Shown in pieces: positions 32,786-41,970 of a stretch of 64,000 bases of DNA. The DNA comes from Pedococcus sp031456495. Lineage in GTDB: Bacteria; Actinomycetota; Actinomycetes; Actinomycetales; Dermatophilaceae. The first letter of the stretch is position 1. Each line of letters opens with the position of its first letter. The DNA is taken from contig NZ_JAVDUW010000003.1 of NCBI RefSeq assembly GCF_031456495.1, forward strand, positions 248,001 through 312,000. Reading direction: 5' to 3'. A program made the translations under genes and the position numbers. Below the pieces are notes generated by a model. It saw only the letters and a list, made by a program, of their open reading frames with translations. It searched no databases and had not been told where the DNA came from.

Positions 32786-34219
32786 TCAGCGCAGCCGCTG
32801 CAGCAGCGCTGTCGTCGATCGGCCGGACAGGTACGGAAGGAGCACGACCCGGCCGCCCCAGCCGCGGACCAGTGGCGCCTCGGGCAGCTCGGTGCCCTCG
32901 TAGTCGCCGCCCTTGGCCCACACGTCAGGTCGCAGCGTCCGCAGGATGGTCTCCGGGCCGTCCTCGTCGAACACGACCACGGCGTCGACACAGGCGAGTC
33001 CGCGGAGCACGCGGACGCGGTCCTGCTGCGAGTGCACCGGTCGCTTCGGCCCCTTGAGCCGGCGGACGGACGCGTCGCTGTTGAGCAGGACCACGAGGCC
33101 CTCACCCAACCCACGCGCCGCCTGGAGGTACTGGACGTGGCCCGCGTGCAGGCCGTCGAAGCAGCCACCTGCGGCGACGAGCGTGCCCCCGGTGGCACGG
33201 ACCCGGGCGACGACCTCGGTGACGGAGTCCCCGGTCGACCGGCTCGCAGCGGGTCTGCTGGGACCGGGAGCGGCAGCGTGTGCTGCGGCGGCGGACTCAG
33301 CCGTGGCAGGCGCGTCATCCCTCGCGCCAGCACGGCGCCGGTAGCCGCTCGCGCCTCCGTCCCCGACGAAGCGGGTGGCCGCCGCCACCGCACCGGTGAC
33401 GGCCTCACCTGGGGTCCGACCGCGACCGAGCGCCACGGCGGCAGCAGCCGCGAACCGGTCGCCGGCACCGCACGGGTCGCCCTCCGCTGGCTCGGCGGGG
33501 ACGTGGAGGGGCTCACCCGAACCGGTTGCGAACCACGCGCCGTGCGCACCGTCGGTGACCGCGACCCCTGCGGCGTCCCAGGCGCGAACGAGACGGCCCG
33601 CCAGCTCGTCACCGGTGGCGCCTTGGGTCGCCTCGCTCGCACGGCGCGCCTCTGCCAGGTTGGGCGTCGCCAGGGTGACGCCGGGCACCGGTGGCGGACC
33701 CGCCGGGTGGGGGTCCCAGACGATGGGCCGGTGCCGGGCACGGCGGGCCAGCAACGGCCGCAGCTGCTCGTGGTCGCTGGTCCCCCGGCCGTAGCAGGCC
33801 ACCAGCGCGACGTCCGCCCGCTCGACGAGGTCTTCCACGGCGTCTGGCAGCCCCGGGAGCGGATGTGCCGGACCTCCGCTGTCGTACCGGACGACGACCT
33901 GCCCGTCGGCGAGGACCCGGGTCTTCTCACGCGTCGTGCCGACCGCTCCCAGGGGGACGACCTCGGCCCCGGCGACCTCCAGGGCTCGCCGCCACCGACG
34001 CCCCGCCGGGTCGTCCGTCCAAGGGGCCACGAGGGTGACGCGGGCGCCCTCCTCGAGGCAGAGCAGGGCCGTGAGGCCGGCGCCCCCAGGGCCCACCCAC
34101 TCGCGCTCGACGTCCACCACTGGCACGGGCGCGTCCGGCGCCAGCCGGGTCGCGGAGCCGTCGAGGTCCCGGTCGAGGACCACGTCGCCGACGACCAGGA
34201 GGTGCGGGCTGCGGCTCAT
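32786..34219 (-). CDS. hldE: Bifunctional heptose-7-phosphate kinase / heptose-1-phosphate adenylyltransferase
   Basis: A 477-residue two-domain protein with the gene order of HldE. Residues 1-315 are a PfkB-type kinase: GDVVLDRDLDG at the start, VGPGGAGLTALL, and GDPCGAGDRFAAA with the catalytic aspartate. Residues 345-477 are a nucleotidyltransferase: GGCFDGLHAGHVQYL, NSDASVRRLKGPKRP and KGGDYEG. Together they phosphorylate heptose-7-P at C1 and, after dephosphorylation at C7, make ADP-heptose. A Pro/Ala-rich linker joins them. ATG overlaps the GmhA-fusion stop (ATGA). Confidence 0.93.
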   Translation of the reverse strand: MSRSPHLLVVGDVVLDRDLDGSATRLAPDAPVPVVDVEREWVGPGGAGLTALLCLEEGARVTLVAPWTDDPAGRRWRRALEVAGAEVVPLGAVGTTREKTRVLADGQVVVRYDSGGPAHPLPGLPDAVEDLVERADVALVACYGRGTSDHEQLRPLLARRARHRPIVWDPHPAGPPPVPGVTLATPNLAEARRASEATQGATGDELAGRLVRAWDAAGVAVTDGAHGAWFATGSGEPLHVPAEPAEGDPCGAGDRFAAAAAVALGRGRTPGEAVTGAVAAATRFVGDGGASGYRRRAGARDDAPATAESAAAAHAAAPGPSRPAASRSTGDSVTEVVARVRATGGTLVAAGGCFDGLHAGHVQYLQAARGLGEGLVVLLNSDASVRRLKGPKRPVHSQQDRVRVLRGLACVDAVVVFDEDGPETILRTLRPDVWAKGGDYEGTELPEAPLVRGWGGRVVLLPYLSGRSTTALLQRLR

Positions 34220-36075
34220 CGGCGCGCCGCCGCGCCGGGAGTGGCCAGGGCGGGCGACGTCGCGGTCTCGTCGCTCGCACGTGCTGGGCGCGTCAACGCC
34301 TGGTCGAACACGGCGCACAGCCCGTGCACGGCCATGAGGTGGGCTTCCTGCACCGCTGCGGTGGAGGGGGCGTCCACCGCTACGACCGCGTCGCAGAGCG
34401 CGGCCAGAGGGTTGGGTGCCGGACCTGTCATGCCCCACACGACGAGGCCGAGGTCCCGGGCGCGCTTGGCGGCGTGCAGCACGTTGCTGCTGGACCCGCT
34501 GGTCGACAGCAGGACGAGGACGTCGCCCGGACGCCCGTGCGCCTCCACCTGCCGGGCGAACACCTCGTCCGGCCCGTAGTCGTTGAGGATGGCAGTCAGT
34601 GACGACGTCTCGGCGGTGAGGGCGAGCGCGGAGAAGGGCCGGCGGTCCTCCCGGAACCTGCCGACGAGCTCGGCGGTGAGGTGCTGTGCCTCGGCCGCGC
34701 TGCCGCCGTTGCCGGCCACGAGCACGCGGGACCCCGCCGACAGCGCTGTGGCGAGATGGTCGCCCCACCGGCGCAGCACGTCGCCTTGGGCGCAGAGCGA
34801 TTCCATCGCCCGAGCCACCTCGCGCACATGGGCGTCCAGCCACTCGCACCCCACGGGCGCGGTGGCGGGCGGGGCGCTCACGCCCTTGTGCCGCGCGGCG
34901 ACGACGCGTTGGTAGGCCGCGAACGTCTGCGCGGCCACCGTCGACCAGTCGAACCTCTCCACGGCACGCTGTCGTGCGGCCCTGCCCATGGCCTCAGCGC
35001 GGTCCGGGTCGTCCAACAGTTGCGCGACCGCACGGGCGATGGCTTCAGGGTCGCGCGGGGGCACGAGGGTGCCGGTGACCCCGTCCTGCACCGAGTCGAG
35101 CAGGCCGCCCACGGCGGCGCCGACCACCGGGCGCCCGCTCGCGGCGGCCTCGAGCGGGGTGATGCCGAACGGCTCGTACCAGGGCACGGCCAGCACGATG
35201 TCGGCGGAGCGGTACACCGCAGGCATGGCGTCGTGCTCCACCTGACCCCAGAGCAGGAGACGGTCGGCCACCCCGGACTCGCGCGCCAAGGTGCGCAGGC
35301 GCTCCGCCTCGGGGTCCTGCTCGAGTCGCTCCCGCGGGGGGCCGCCGGCCACGACGAGCTCGACTCCGGGCAGGTGGGCAAGGGCCCTCACGGCGTCGTC
35401 GAACCCCTTGCGCGGCACCATCCGTCCCACGAGCAGCAACCGGGGACGTGCCGCGGCAGCCCGGGGCCCGGCGGGCGTGAACCGCCGGGTGTCGACGCCG
35501 CAGGGGACGACCACCACCCCGGCCCGGTCCAGGCCCATCGCCGCCAGCTCGGCCACCTCGTCGCGGCACGTCGCCACCACGAGGTCGACCTCCCGAGCGA
35601 TTCGCGTCTCGAGCTCGACCCGCGCCGCCGGGCTGGTGTCGGCGCAGCCCTGGTGCCGGCGCTTCACCGTGCCCAGCGCGTGGAACGTCTGGACCAGCGG
35701 CACCGAGCTCCCGCGGGCGGCCCCCAGGGCGGCGAGCCCGGACATCCAGAAGTGCGCGTGGACGACGTCGGGTCGTCCGTGGCGACGCCAGTCCCGCGCC
35801 ATCCACCGACCCAGCTCGTCCATGTGCGGCAGGAGGTCGTCCTTGGGGACGGGACGGGCCGGGCCCGCCGGCACGTGGACGACGGACACCCCGGGCGACA
35901 GCGGCACTCGCTCCGCGGCGTCGGGGTCGTCCCGGCGCGTGTAGACGCGCACCTCGTGACCCAGGCTGCCCAGCGTCCTGGCCAGTGCCGCGACGTGTAC
36001 GTTCTGGCCACCTGCGTCGGCCTCGCCGAGGGCCGCGAGCGGGCTCGCGTGCTCGGACACCATGTCGATCCTCAT
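34216..36075 (-). CDS. GT4 glycosyltransferase fused to GmhA-type sedoheptulose-7-phosphate isomerase
   Basis: A 619-residue fusion. Residues 1-400 are a GT-B, GT4 family transferase: ALGEADAGGQNVHVA near the start, ARPRLLLVGRMVPRKGFDD and VPWYEPFGITPLEAAASG for the nucleotide-sugar site. Residues about 405-605 are GmhA: GNGGSAAEAQHLTAELVGRF (zinc-ligand His and Glu), LSTSGSSSNVL and VQEAHLMAVHGLC (Gln and His ligands). GmhA makes D-glycero-D-manno-heptose-7-phosphate from sedoheptulose-7-phosphate, the first step to ADP-heptose. The ATG overlaps the preceding GT4 stop. Joining synthesis and transfer in one chain is unusual. Confidence 0.9.
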   Translation of the reverse strand: MRIDMVSEHASPLAALGEADAGGQNVHVAALARTLGSLGHEVRVYTRRDDPDAAERVPLSPGVSVVHVPAGPARPVPKDDLLPHMDELGRWMARDWRRHGRPDVVHAHFWMSGLAALGAARGSSVPLVQTFHALGTVKRRHQGCADTSPAARVELETRIAREVDLVVATCRDEVAELAAMGLDRAGVVVVPCGVDTRRFTPAGPRAAAARPRLLLVGRMVPRKGFDDAVRALAHLPGVELVVAGGPPRERLEQDPEAERLRTLARESGVADRLLLWGQVEHDAMPAVYRSADIVLAVPWYEPFGITPLEAAASGRPVVGAAVGGLLDSVQDGVTGTLVPPRDPEAIARAVAQLLDDPDRAEAMGRAARQRAVERFDWSTVAAQTFAAYQRVVAARHKGVSAPPATAPVGCEWLDAHVREVARAMESLCAQGDVLRRWGDHLATALSAGSRVLVAGNGGSAAEAQHLTAELVGRFREDRRPFSALALTAETSSLTAILNDYGPDEVFARQVEAHGRPGDVLVLLSTSGSSSNVLHAAKRARDLGLVVWGMTGPAPNPLAALCDAVVAVDAPSTAAVQEAHLMAVHGLCAVFDQALTRPARASDETATSPALATPGAAARR

Positions 36076-37055
36076 GCGGTTGCCTCCTCCAGAAGGTGGT
36101 CCCAGTCGGCGAGGAACCGGTCCAGGCCGAACCGACGCAGGGCGTGCTCGCGGGCGGCGGTGCCGACCCGCTCGGCCTCGTCGCGGTCGTGGAGCCAGCG
36201 TTTGGCGACCTCGCGCAGCAGGCTCGGGTTGTTGGTGACCACCCCGGTCCCCGGCGGCACGGCCTCGGGAGCCTCCGTGGTCGACAGGGCGAGCACCGGC
36301 ATACCGAGGGTCATCGCCTCGACGAGCGAGAGCCCCAGGCTCGTCCAGCGGTACGGGTGCAGGTAGACCCGGTGCCGCCCGAGCCGCTCGTGCAGCTCGG
36401 CCTGACTGACGTCGTGGCAGGTGCCGGGGGAGAGACCGCGAAGACCCCGTTTGCTGGCCGTCGCGCCCAGCTCGTCGCTGCCCATGCCGTACGCGTGCAG
36501 CGGCAGGTCCGCAGCGAGGTCCAGCACGAGGTCGGTGCCGGCCACCCGGGTCCGGCGGATGGGCTCGTTGACCACGACCGCGAGGCTGGCGTCCTCGCCG
36601 GTCCAGCGGTGCCCCGGGTCTGGGATCCCGTGCTCTACGACACGTACGGGCTGCGTGCCGTTGTCCCAGCACAGGGCGTTGAAGTGGGTGACGTGCACGA
36701 CGGTGCTGCCCAGGAGGCGCTCGTCGTCGAGCGAGGGATGGCGAGTGGAGACGGCGTGGGCCGTCGGCGCGTTGTGCTCGAGATACACCACAGGCACGTC
36801 TCTCCCCGGCCTCCTGCCCGTCCACGCCTCGACCAGGTCGGCCTCGTGGGGTCGCTGCAGGACGACCACGTCGACGTCCTCGTCCCGGAGGGTCCCGGGG
36901 ACCACTTCTCGAGCGCCGGACGGCCAGTCCCACGTCTGGGCCCGGCCTCGGCCGTCGGGCCCCCGGTCAGGGAGGACCGGCAGGAGGTACTGGTGTCGGC
37001 CCGCGACGAAGGACGTCGTCCACGACCCGTGCACGTGCCACAGGAGGACGTTCAT
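36072..37055 (-). CDS. GT4-like glycosyltransferase
   Basis: A 327-residue GT-B protein, short for its family. The C-terminal half has HPYRWTSLGLSLVEAMTLG and MPVLALSTTEAPEAV, the donor-binding region; the N-terminal half (VYLEHNAPTAHAV) is divergent. Donor unknown. Overlaps both neighbours by four bases in the heptose operon. Confidence 0.78.
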   Translation of the reverse strand: MNVLLWHVHGSWTTSFVAGRHQYLLPVLPDRGPDGRGRAQTWDWPSGAREVVPGTLRDEDVDVVVLQRPHEADLVEAWTGRRPGRDVPVVYLEHNAPTAHAVSTRHPSLDDERLLGSTVVHVTHFNALCWDNGTQPVRVVEHGIPDPGHRWTGEDASLAVVVNEPIRRTRVAGTDLVLDLAADLPLHAYGMGSDELGATASKRGLRGLSPGTCHDVSQAELHERLGRHRVYLHPYRWTSLGLSLVEAMTLGMPVLALSTTEAPEAVPPGTGVVTNNPSLLREVAKRWLHDRDEAERVGTAAREHALRRFGLDRFLADWDHLLEEATA

Positions 37056-38134
37056 GCCCGCGCCTCCTCACCACGTCCCTCGGGGACCTCGTCCGGCCTG
37101 CGACCGGGCGATCCGGCGAGGCGTTCCACCGCTGCGACCACGTCCTGGGGCCGGATGTCGCCCAGGCAGGGATGGCCCGCCACCGGGCACCGGCGCGCCC
37201 GGGTCCCCCGGCAGGGCGCTCCCTGGTCGCCGAGCACGACGGTGGGGACGCCCCAAGGTGCCCAGCGGTCCGCCGGGACGACGGGTGAGAACAGGCTGAC
37301 CACCGGCGTGCCGACGGCCGCGGCCAGGTGGGCGGGTCCGGTGTTGGGCGCCACGACGCACGCGGCACCGGCGAGCACGCCGGCCAGCTGTGGGACCGTG
37401 GTGCGCCCGACGAGGTCGGCGTCGGCGAGTGAGCCGGCGATCGCCGACCCCGCATCGCCCGGCGGGCCGGTGACCACGACGTCCCATCCGGCCCGACGCA
37501 GCGCCGCCACCACCTCGGCCGCCAGCGTGGCCGACGGGCTGCGGCTCGGAACCGAGGCGGAGGGATGGACCACGACGTACGGGCCAGCGGCCGCGTGGAC
37601 CGGTACGGGCCGGATGCGGAGCCGGTCGTCGTCGCCCGGCGGCTCGGGGAAGCCCGCAGCCGTGGCCAGGGCACGAGCCGCCTGCACCTCGTGGCCACCG
37701 CCGGTACCGGGGTCGTCGCCGTCGGCGACGCGACGGTGCCGGACGTCGAGCAGGGAGCCCGGATATGCGTCGCTGGTGCCCGACACCCTGGAGACGCCGG
37801 CCCACTTGAGCAGCAACGCCATCGGCAGTGGGCTCTGGTGGTACGACGTGAAGACGACCGCCTCGTCGTAGCGACGTCGGCGCAGCTCGTGGAGCAGACC
37901 GTCCATGACCCGGGGGACCACTGACGGCGGGGTGAAGCCACCCCACGGGGCGTCGTGGACGAGCACGTCGTCGACCCCGGGTAGCAGGCGGGCGGCGGGG
38001 GCACCAGCGGGAGAGGCGAGGACGTCCAGTCGACCGGCTCGAGCTGCGAGCTGGCGCAGGGCCGGACCCGTGAGCAGGACGTCACCCAGACCGTCGAGCC
38101 GGACGGCGAGGACGTGCGGGTCGCGGTCAGTCAC
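37052..38134 (-). CDS. GT9 glycosyltransferase (ADP-heptosyltransferase-like)
   Basis: A 360-residue GT9 protein: VLAVRLDGLGDVLLTGPAL is the family opening, VVVHPSASVPSRSP and VVAPNTGPAHLAAAVGTP the donor side. Near the end RRCPVAGHPC gives several cysteines near the site where some GT9 members have them. It is the second heptosyltransferase-like enzyme of the operon, consistent with adding at least two heptoses. GTG 38134 overlaps the upstream gene by eight bases. Confidence 0.85.
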   Translation of the reverse strand: MTDRDPHVLAVRLDGLGDVLLTGPALRQLAARAGRLDVLASPAGAPAARLLPGVDDVLVHDAPWGGFTPPSVVPRVMDGLLHELRRRRYDEAVVFTSYHQSPLPMALLLKWAGVSRVSGTSDAYPGSLLDVRHRRVADGDDPGTGGGHEVQAARALATAAGFPEPPGDDDRLRIRPVPVHAAAGPYVVVHPSASVPSRSPSATLAAEVVAALRRAGWDVVVTGPPGDAGSAIAGSLADADLVGRTTVPQLAGVLAGAACVVAPNTGPAHLAAAVGTPVVSLFSPVVPADRWAPWGVPTVVLGDQGAPCRGTRARRCPVAGHPCLGDIRPQDVVAAVERLAGSPGRRPDEVPEGRGEEARA

Positions 38135-39689
38135 GGCGCACCTCCAGGAGCCGGTCGACGGCCTCGCGCAGGTCGGTGGCCACCTCGGGGGCGTCGCGCA
38201 CCTCCTCCGGGCGCGTGCTGGCCGTCGGGACCAGGACGGCCCGGGCCCCGGCGGCCCGTGCCGCCAGGACGTCGCTGCCGATGTCGCCGATGACGACGCA
38301 CTCCTCGGGCCGGACCCCCAGGTGGCCTGCCGCCGCGGCCACGAGGCCGGGGGCCGGTTTGCGGCAGGCGCACCCCTCGTCGGGGCCGTGCGGGCAGATT
38401 TGCCACGTGTCGAACGGCCCCAGCAGCCGGTCGACGCGGCGGTTGACGGCTGCGACGTCGCCAGGGTCCACCAGGCCCCGGGCGATGCCCGACTGGTTGG
38501 TCACCACCCCGACCCGGATGCCGTGCCGGCGCAGGGTGCTCACGGCATACGTGGCGCTGGCGACGGGTTCGACGCGCTCGGGGTCACCGTTGTACGGGAC
38601 GTCGTGGACGAGGGTGCCGTCCCGGTCGAACAGGACGGCGCGGGCCGCCGGCGGCCAGGGGCCGGCGCCGCGGTGGCGCCACCAGCCGGACACCCGATGG
38701 CGCACGGCAGCGGCGGGGATGACGGCGCTGGTCCAGAGCATGGTCGAGACCTCGGCCCGGGTGCGCGGCCCCGGCGCGATCCTGCGCCACGCGAAGTCCC
38801 CCCAGAGGCCTACCCAGCACACTGCGGCGCCCAGCGCGATGGTGCCGGCTCGTCCACCACCCGCAGGGCGTCCGCGCTCACCTGCCACGGCGAGCACACC
38901 CGCAGCCAGGGCGGTGGCCGCCGCGGCGACCGTAGCGAGGTGCCATGGGAGGCGGCCGTGACCGGCCACCGCGGCCGACCGCCAACCCGGGCCGTGAAGC
39001 CGTCGCATGAGTGCGTCATCGGCGTTGCCGCGCTGAACCCGGACGCTGACCCCGGGGCCCTCGACACGGACGGGGTGCCTCACCACGCGCTCACCAGTGG
39101 TGAGGCGCCACCCTGCGCGACGTACGCGGAGGGCCAGGTCGGCATCCTCCCGGTATGCGCGGGGGAAGCGTTCGTCGAAACCGTGCACCGCGACCAGTGC
39201 CTCGCGGCGGTACGCCATGTCGGCGGTTGCCCCGCGGGCTTGCTGCAGCCCTGCGGTCGAGCGCTCCCAGTCCGTGGGTCGGCGGTCGCCCGGGAGGGGC
39301 ACGTGCAGCCGCCCCTGGACGGCGCCGACGTCCGGCGTCGCGCCACCGAGGTCCGCGACGAGCCGCGCGCTCCACTCGGGTGGCAGCTCGACGTCGTCGT
39401 CGAGGAAGGCCACCCACGGCGCGTCGACGACACGCCAGCCGAGGTTCCGCGCGGCGGCCGGCCCGCGTCCGAAGCCGCGCAGGATCCGCACCCCGTCCAG
39501 GCCCGGGGGAAGCTCGGCCGACAAGTCGCCCATCTGCTGCTCGTCGCGGAGGAGGGGTCGGTCGTCGACCACGACGACCTCGCAGGGATGGGGACCCTGC
39601 TGCTCGGAGAGCGACTGCAGCACGGTGCGCAGGCTGGGGCGGCCGACGGTGGGTATGACGACCGCATATGCCGACGCCGCCCGCGTCAC
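38127..39689 (-). CDS. GT2 glycosyltransferase fused to GmhB-type heptose-bisphosphate phosphatase
   Basis: A 520-residue fusion. Residues 1-230 are a GT2 transferase (YAVVIPTVGRPSLRTVLQSL; VAFLDDDVELP; YREDADLALRVRRAG). Residues about 245-300 hold one or two membrane segments. Residues 348-520 are a HAD phosphatase of the GmhB type: VLFDRDGTLVHD with the nucleophilic aspartate, TNQSGIARG, the zinc loop CPHGPDEGCACRKP, and GDIGSDVLAARAAG. GmhB removes the C7 phosphate between the two HldE steps. The GTG start overlaps the carbamoyltransferase stop. Confidence 0.88.
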   Translation of the reverse strand: MTRAASAYAVVIPTVGRPSLRTVLQSLSEQQGPHPCEVVVVDDRPLLRDEQQMGDLSAELPPGLDGVRILRGFGRGPAAARNLGWRVVDAPWVAFLDDDVELPPEWSARLVADLGGATPDVGAVQGRLHVPLPGDRRPTDWERSTAGLQQARGATADMAYRREALVAVHGFDERFPRAYREDADLALRVRRAGWRLTTGERVVRHPVRVEGPGVSVRVQRGNADDALMRRLHGPGWRSAAVAGHGRLPWHLATVAAAATALAAGVLAVAGERGRPAGGGRAGTIALGAAVCWVGLWGDFAWRRIAPGPRTRAEVSTMLWTSAVIPAAAVRHRVSGWWRHRGAGPWPPAARAVLFDRDGTLVHDVPYNGDPERVEPVASATYAVSTLRRHGIRVGVVTNQSGIARGLVDPGDVAAVNRRVDRLLGPFDTWQICPHGPDEGCACRKPAPGLVAAAAGHLGVRPEECVVIGDIGSDVLAARAAGARAVLVPTASTRPEEVRDAPEVATDLREAVDRLLEVRRD

Positions 39690-41353
39690 CGCGCCACTCC
39701 GGTGGCCAGGTCGGCGCGGCGCACGACGTGCGGACCGAGTACGAGGGCGTCGACGGGTGCCGAACCGAACAGCTCGAGGGCTTCGCGCGGGGTGTCGACC
39801 ATCGGCCGGCCGGCGGTGTTGAGGCTCGTGTTGACCACGACGGGCAGCCCGGTGCGCTGCTCGAAGGCGCGCAACAGGGCCGCGACGTGCGGTGTCGTGT
39901 CGTCGTCGACCGTCTGGATGCGCGCGGTGCCGTCGACGTGCACGACCGCGGGGATCCGGTCGCGCCACTCCGCGGCGACGCGGTGGACGAACAACATGTA
40001 CGGACTGGGGATGGGGCCCTCGTCGAACAGCTCGGCCGCCCGCTCGGCGAGCACCATGGGCGCGACCGGCCGGAACTGCTCGCGGCCCTTGACGTCGTTG
40101 AGCCGCTCGAGATTGGTGGCGTAGCCGGGGTGGGCGAGCAGCGACCGGTGGCCCAGCGCCCGCGGTCCGTACTCGCTCCGGCCGTCGAACCAGGCCACCA
40201 CCCCGTTGCCGGCGAGGACATCGGCCACGTCGCCAGCGAGATCCCGCGGCGTGGTGAAGGGCAGAGCCGCCCGCCGCAGTTCCGCCGCGAGGTCCTCGGC
40301 GGCGAAGCCGCGTCCGAGGGCGGCGGTGTGCATCGGTTCCGCCAGCGTCCCGTCGTCGGCAACCACCTGCAGGGCGGCGCCGAGGGCGGTCCCTGCGTCA
40401 CCTGCGGCCGGCTGTACCCACACCTGCTCGAAGGCCGTCTCGCGCCAGATGCGGCTGTTCGCCACGCAGTTGAGGGCGATGCCTCCGGCCATGGTCAGGG
40501 CGTCGTCACCGGTCCGCTCGTGCAGCCACTGCGCCAGCTCCACCAGGACCTCCTCGAGGCGCGCCTGCACCGAGCAGGCCAGGTCGGCGTACTCCTGGGG
40601 CCAGTCGGTCTCGCCACCGGAACGTCGTGGTGCCATCTCGGTCCAGTCCGGGACCGGCGCCTCGAAGCCGCCGTCCGGTGTCGTGCGCACGACGTCGCGG
40701 AGGCGACCGAGGTGTCGCGGGCTGCCGTACGACGCCAATGCCATGACCTTGTACTCGTCGCTGGAACGGAGGAACCCGAGGTGCTCCGTGAGCGACTCGT
40801 AGAGCAGGCCCAGCGAGTGGGGGAGTTGTTGCTGGGCGAGCACCTCGAGGCGGCCGTGCTCGTAGCGGCCGGCCAGGTGCGATGCCTGCTCGCCGCGCCC
40901 GTCGAGGACGAGCACGCTGCAAGGGCGTCCCTCTTTTGTCAGCGGCGCAGCCAGCGCCGCCGACGCGGCGTGCGCGACGTGGTGCGGCACGAAGCGGACC
41001 TGATCGCGGTCCAGGCCCGGCAGGGCCTCAGCAATGAAGCCGGGCGCAGCCTCGGCATACATCAGCCGAATGTTGTCCCAGGGGTCGTGCAGGCCCATGT
41101 CGCCGGCAGGCTTGGCCAGGGCGGGGTCGAACGAGTAGGCGACGGCGTCGAGGTCGCCGGGCGAGAGCCCTGTCTGCGCCAAGCACCACCGCATCGACTG
41201 CTCGGGCAGCTCCCAGGCCGCGAAAGGCACAGGACGTTTGCCGTGCTTGCGCCGGGAGAAGCGCTCCTCCTCGGCGGCGGCGACCACGGCACCGTCGACC
41301 ACCAGCGCGGCGGCCGGGTCGTGGAAGAGGGCGTTGACGCCAAGTACTCGCAT
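39686..41353 (-). CDS. O-carbamoyltransferase, NodU/CmcH family
   Basis: A 555-residue protein with the two halves of the family: a Kae1-like N-terminal domain (RVLGVNALFHDPAAALV; AAAEEERFSRRKHG; FVPHHVAHAASA with metal-binding histidines; MAGGIALNCVANSRI) and a YrdC-like C-terminal part (SEYGPRALGHRSLL; NTSLNTAGRPMVDTP). Members transfer a carbamoyl group from carbamoyl phosphate, through carbamoyl-AMP, to a hydroxyl of a sugar or antibiotic. First gene of the heptose operon, so carbamoylation of heptose is a reasonable guess; 7-O-carbamoyl heptose is known in the LPS core of Pseudomonas. Confidence 0.9.
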   Translation of the reverse strand: MRVLGVNALFHDPAAALVVDGAVVAAAEEERFSRRKHGKRPVPFAAWELPEQSMRWCLAQTGLSPGDLDAVAYSFDPALAKPAGDMGLHDPWDNIRLMYAEAAPGFIAEALPGLDRDQVRFVPHHVAHAASAALAAPLTKEGRPCSVLVLDGRGEQASHLAGRYEHGRLEVLAQQQLPHSLGLLYESLTEHLGFLRSSDEYKVMALASYGSPRHLGRLRDVVRTTPDGGFEAPVPDWTEMAPRRSGGETDWPQEYADLACSVQARLEEVLVELAQWLHERTGDDALTMAGGIALNCVANSRIWRETAFEQVWVQPAAGDAGTALGAALQVVADDGTLAEPMHTAALGRGFAAEDLAAELRRAALPFTTPRDLAGDVADVLAGNGVVAWFDGRSEYGPRALGHRSLLAHPGYATNLERLNDVKGREQFRPVAPMVLAERAAELFDEGPIPSPYMLFVHRVAAEWRDRIPAVVHVDGTARIQTVDDDTTPHVAALLRAFEQRTGLPVVVNTSLNTAGRPMVDTPREALELFGSAPVDALVLGPHVVRRADLATGVAR

Positions 41354-41370
41354 TGCCGGGTCTTACCCGG

Positions 41371-41409
41371 GAGAAGCGCTTCTACTCCGGCACGGGACAA
41401 GCGCTTCTC
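41371..41409. promoter_or_regulatory. Paired GAAGCGCTTC-type boxes upstream of the heptose operon
   Basis: AGAAGCGCTTCT (41372-41383, perfect palindrome) and AAGCGCTTCTC (41399-41409), centres 25 bp apart, just upstream of the carbamoyltransferase ATG at 41353. The symmetric AAGCGCTT core is of the LacI/cre type. Between the first box and the ATG a small hairpin, CCGGGT-CTT-ACCCGG (41357-41371), occupies the leader, where no Shine-Dalgarno is obvious. Confidence 0.6.
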
Positions 41410-41431
41410 GTCCCAGCACGTGACGTCGGCG

Positions 41432-41905
41432 TCAGCTGCTCACTGTCCTGGCCATCCGCACGGCCCGGCCGAGCTCGCGCCGAACATCCTCGTCGACGGC
41501 AGCAAGGACCGCCGGGAGCTCCTCCGCCTCCTCCATGCCGGCGTGGTCCAGGACGGAGGCCTCGAGCTGCCCGAGCGCCAGGTCGAACTCGTCCGAGTCC
41601 GCGTCCAGGTCCATGAGACGTGCGAGCACGGCCTGGGCCCTGAGCTCTTCGGACAGGCGCGCCCGGGCGACGTCCACCTCGCCGATCTCGACGGTCACAG
41701 GGCGCAGCACCTGCTCCTCGAGTGACTCGTGCAGGGTCAGGAGGTGGGCCAGGTCCGAGAATGCCTGGGCGCGTGCGGTCCCCGTGCTCTCGCGGACGAG
41801 CGCGAAGGCCCCCCGGAGCAGGTCGTGCTGCTCCACCAGCACTCGCACGACGTCGTCCGGGTGCAGTCCGCAGAGCACGGAGGACCCCTCGGGCTTCCTC
41901 GTCAT
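41432..41905 (-). CDS. Hemerythrin HHE-domain protein
   Basis: A 157-residue single-domain protein. Iron-ligand positions are in LVEQHDLLRGAFAL, LLTLHESLEEQVLRP and VLDHAGMEEAEELP. It is more distant from the other two hemerythrins in this window, which resemble each other. A sigma-B-like promoter lies upstream and its stop is 78 bp from the start of the carbamoyltransferase operon on the same strand. Confidence 0.85.
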   Translation of the reverse strand: MTRKPEGSSVLCGLHPDDVVRVLVEQHDLLRGAFALVRESTGTARAQAFSDLAHLLTLHESLEEQVLRPVTVEIGEVDVARARLSEELRAQAVLARLMDLDADSDEFDLALGQLEASVLDHAGMEEAEELPAVLAAVDEDVRRELGRAVRMARTVSS

Positions 41906-41970
41906 GGAGTCCTCCTGGCGGTGCGAGGTGGCTGGCAGGGACGTGGCCCCGGAGCGGGGCCGGGCGGGTC

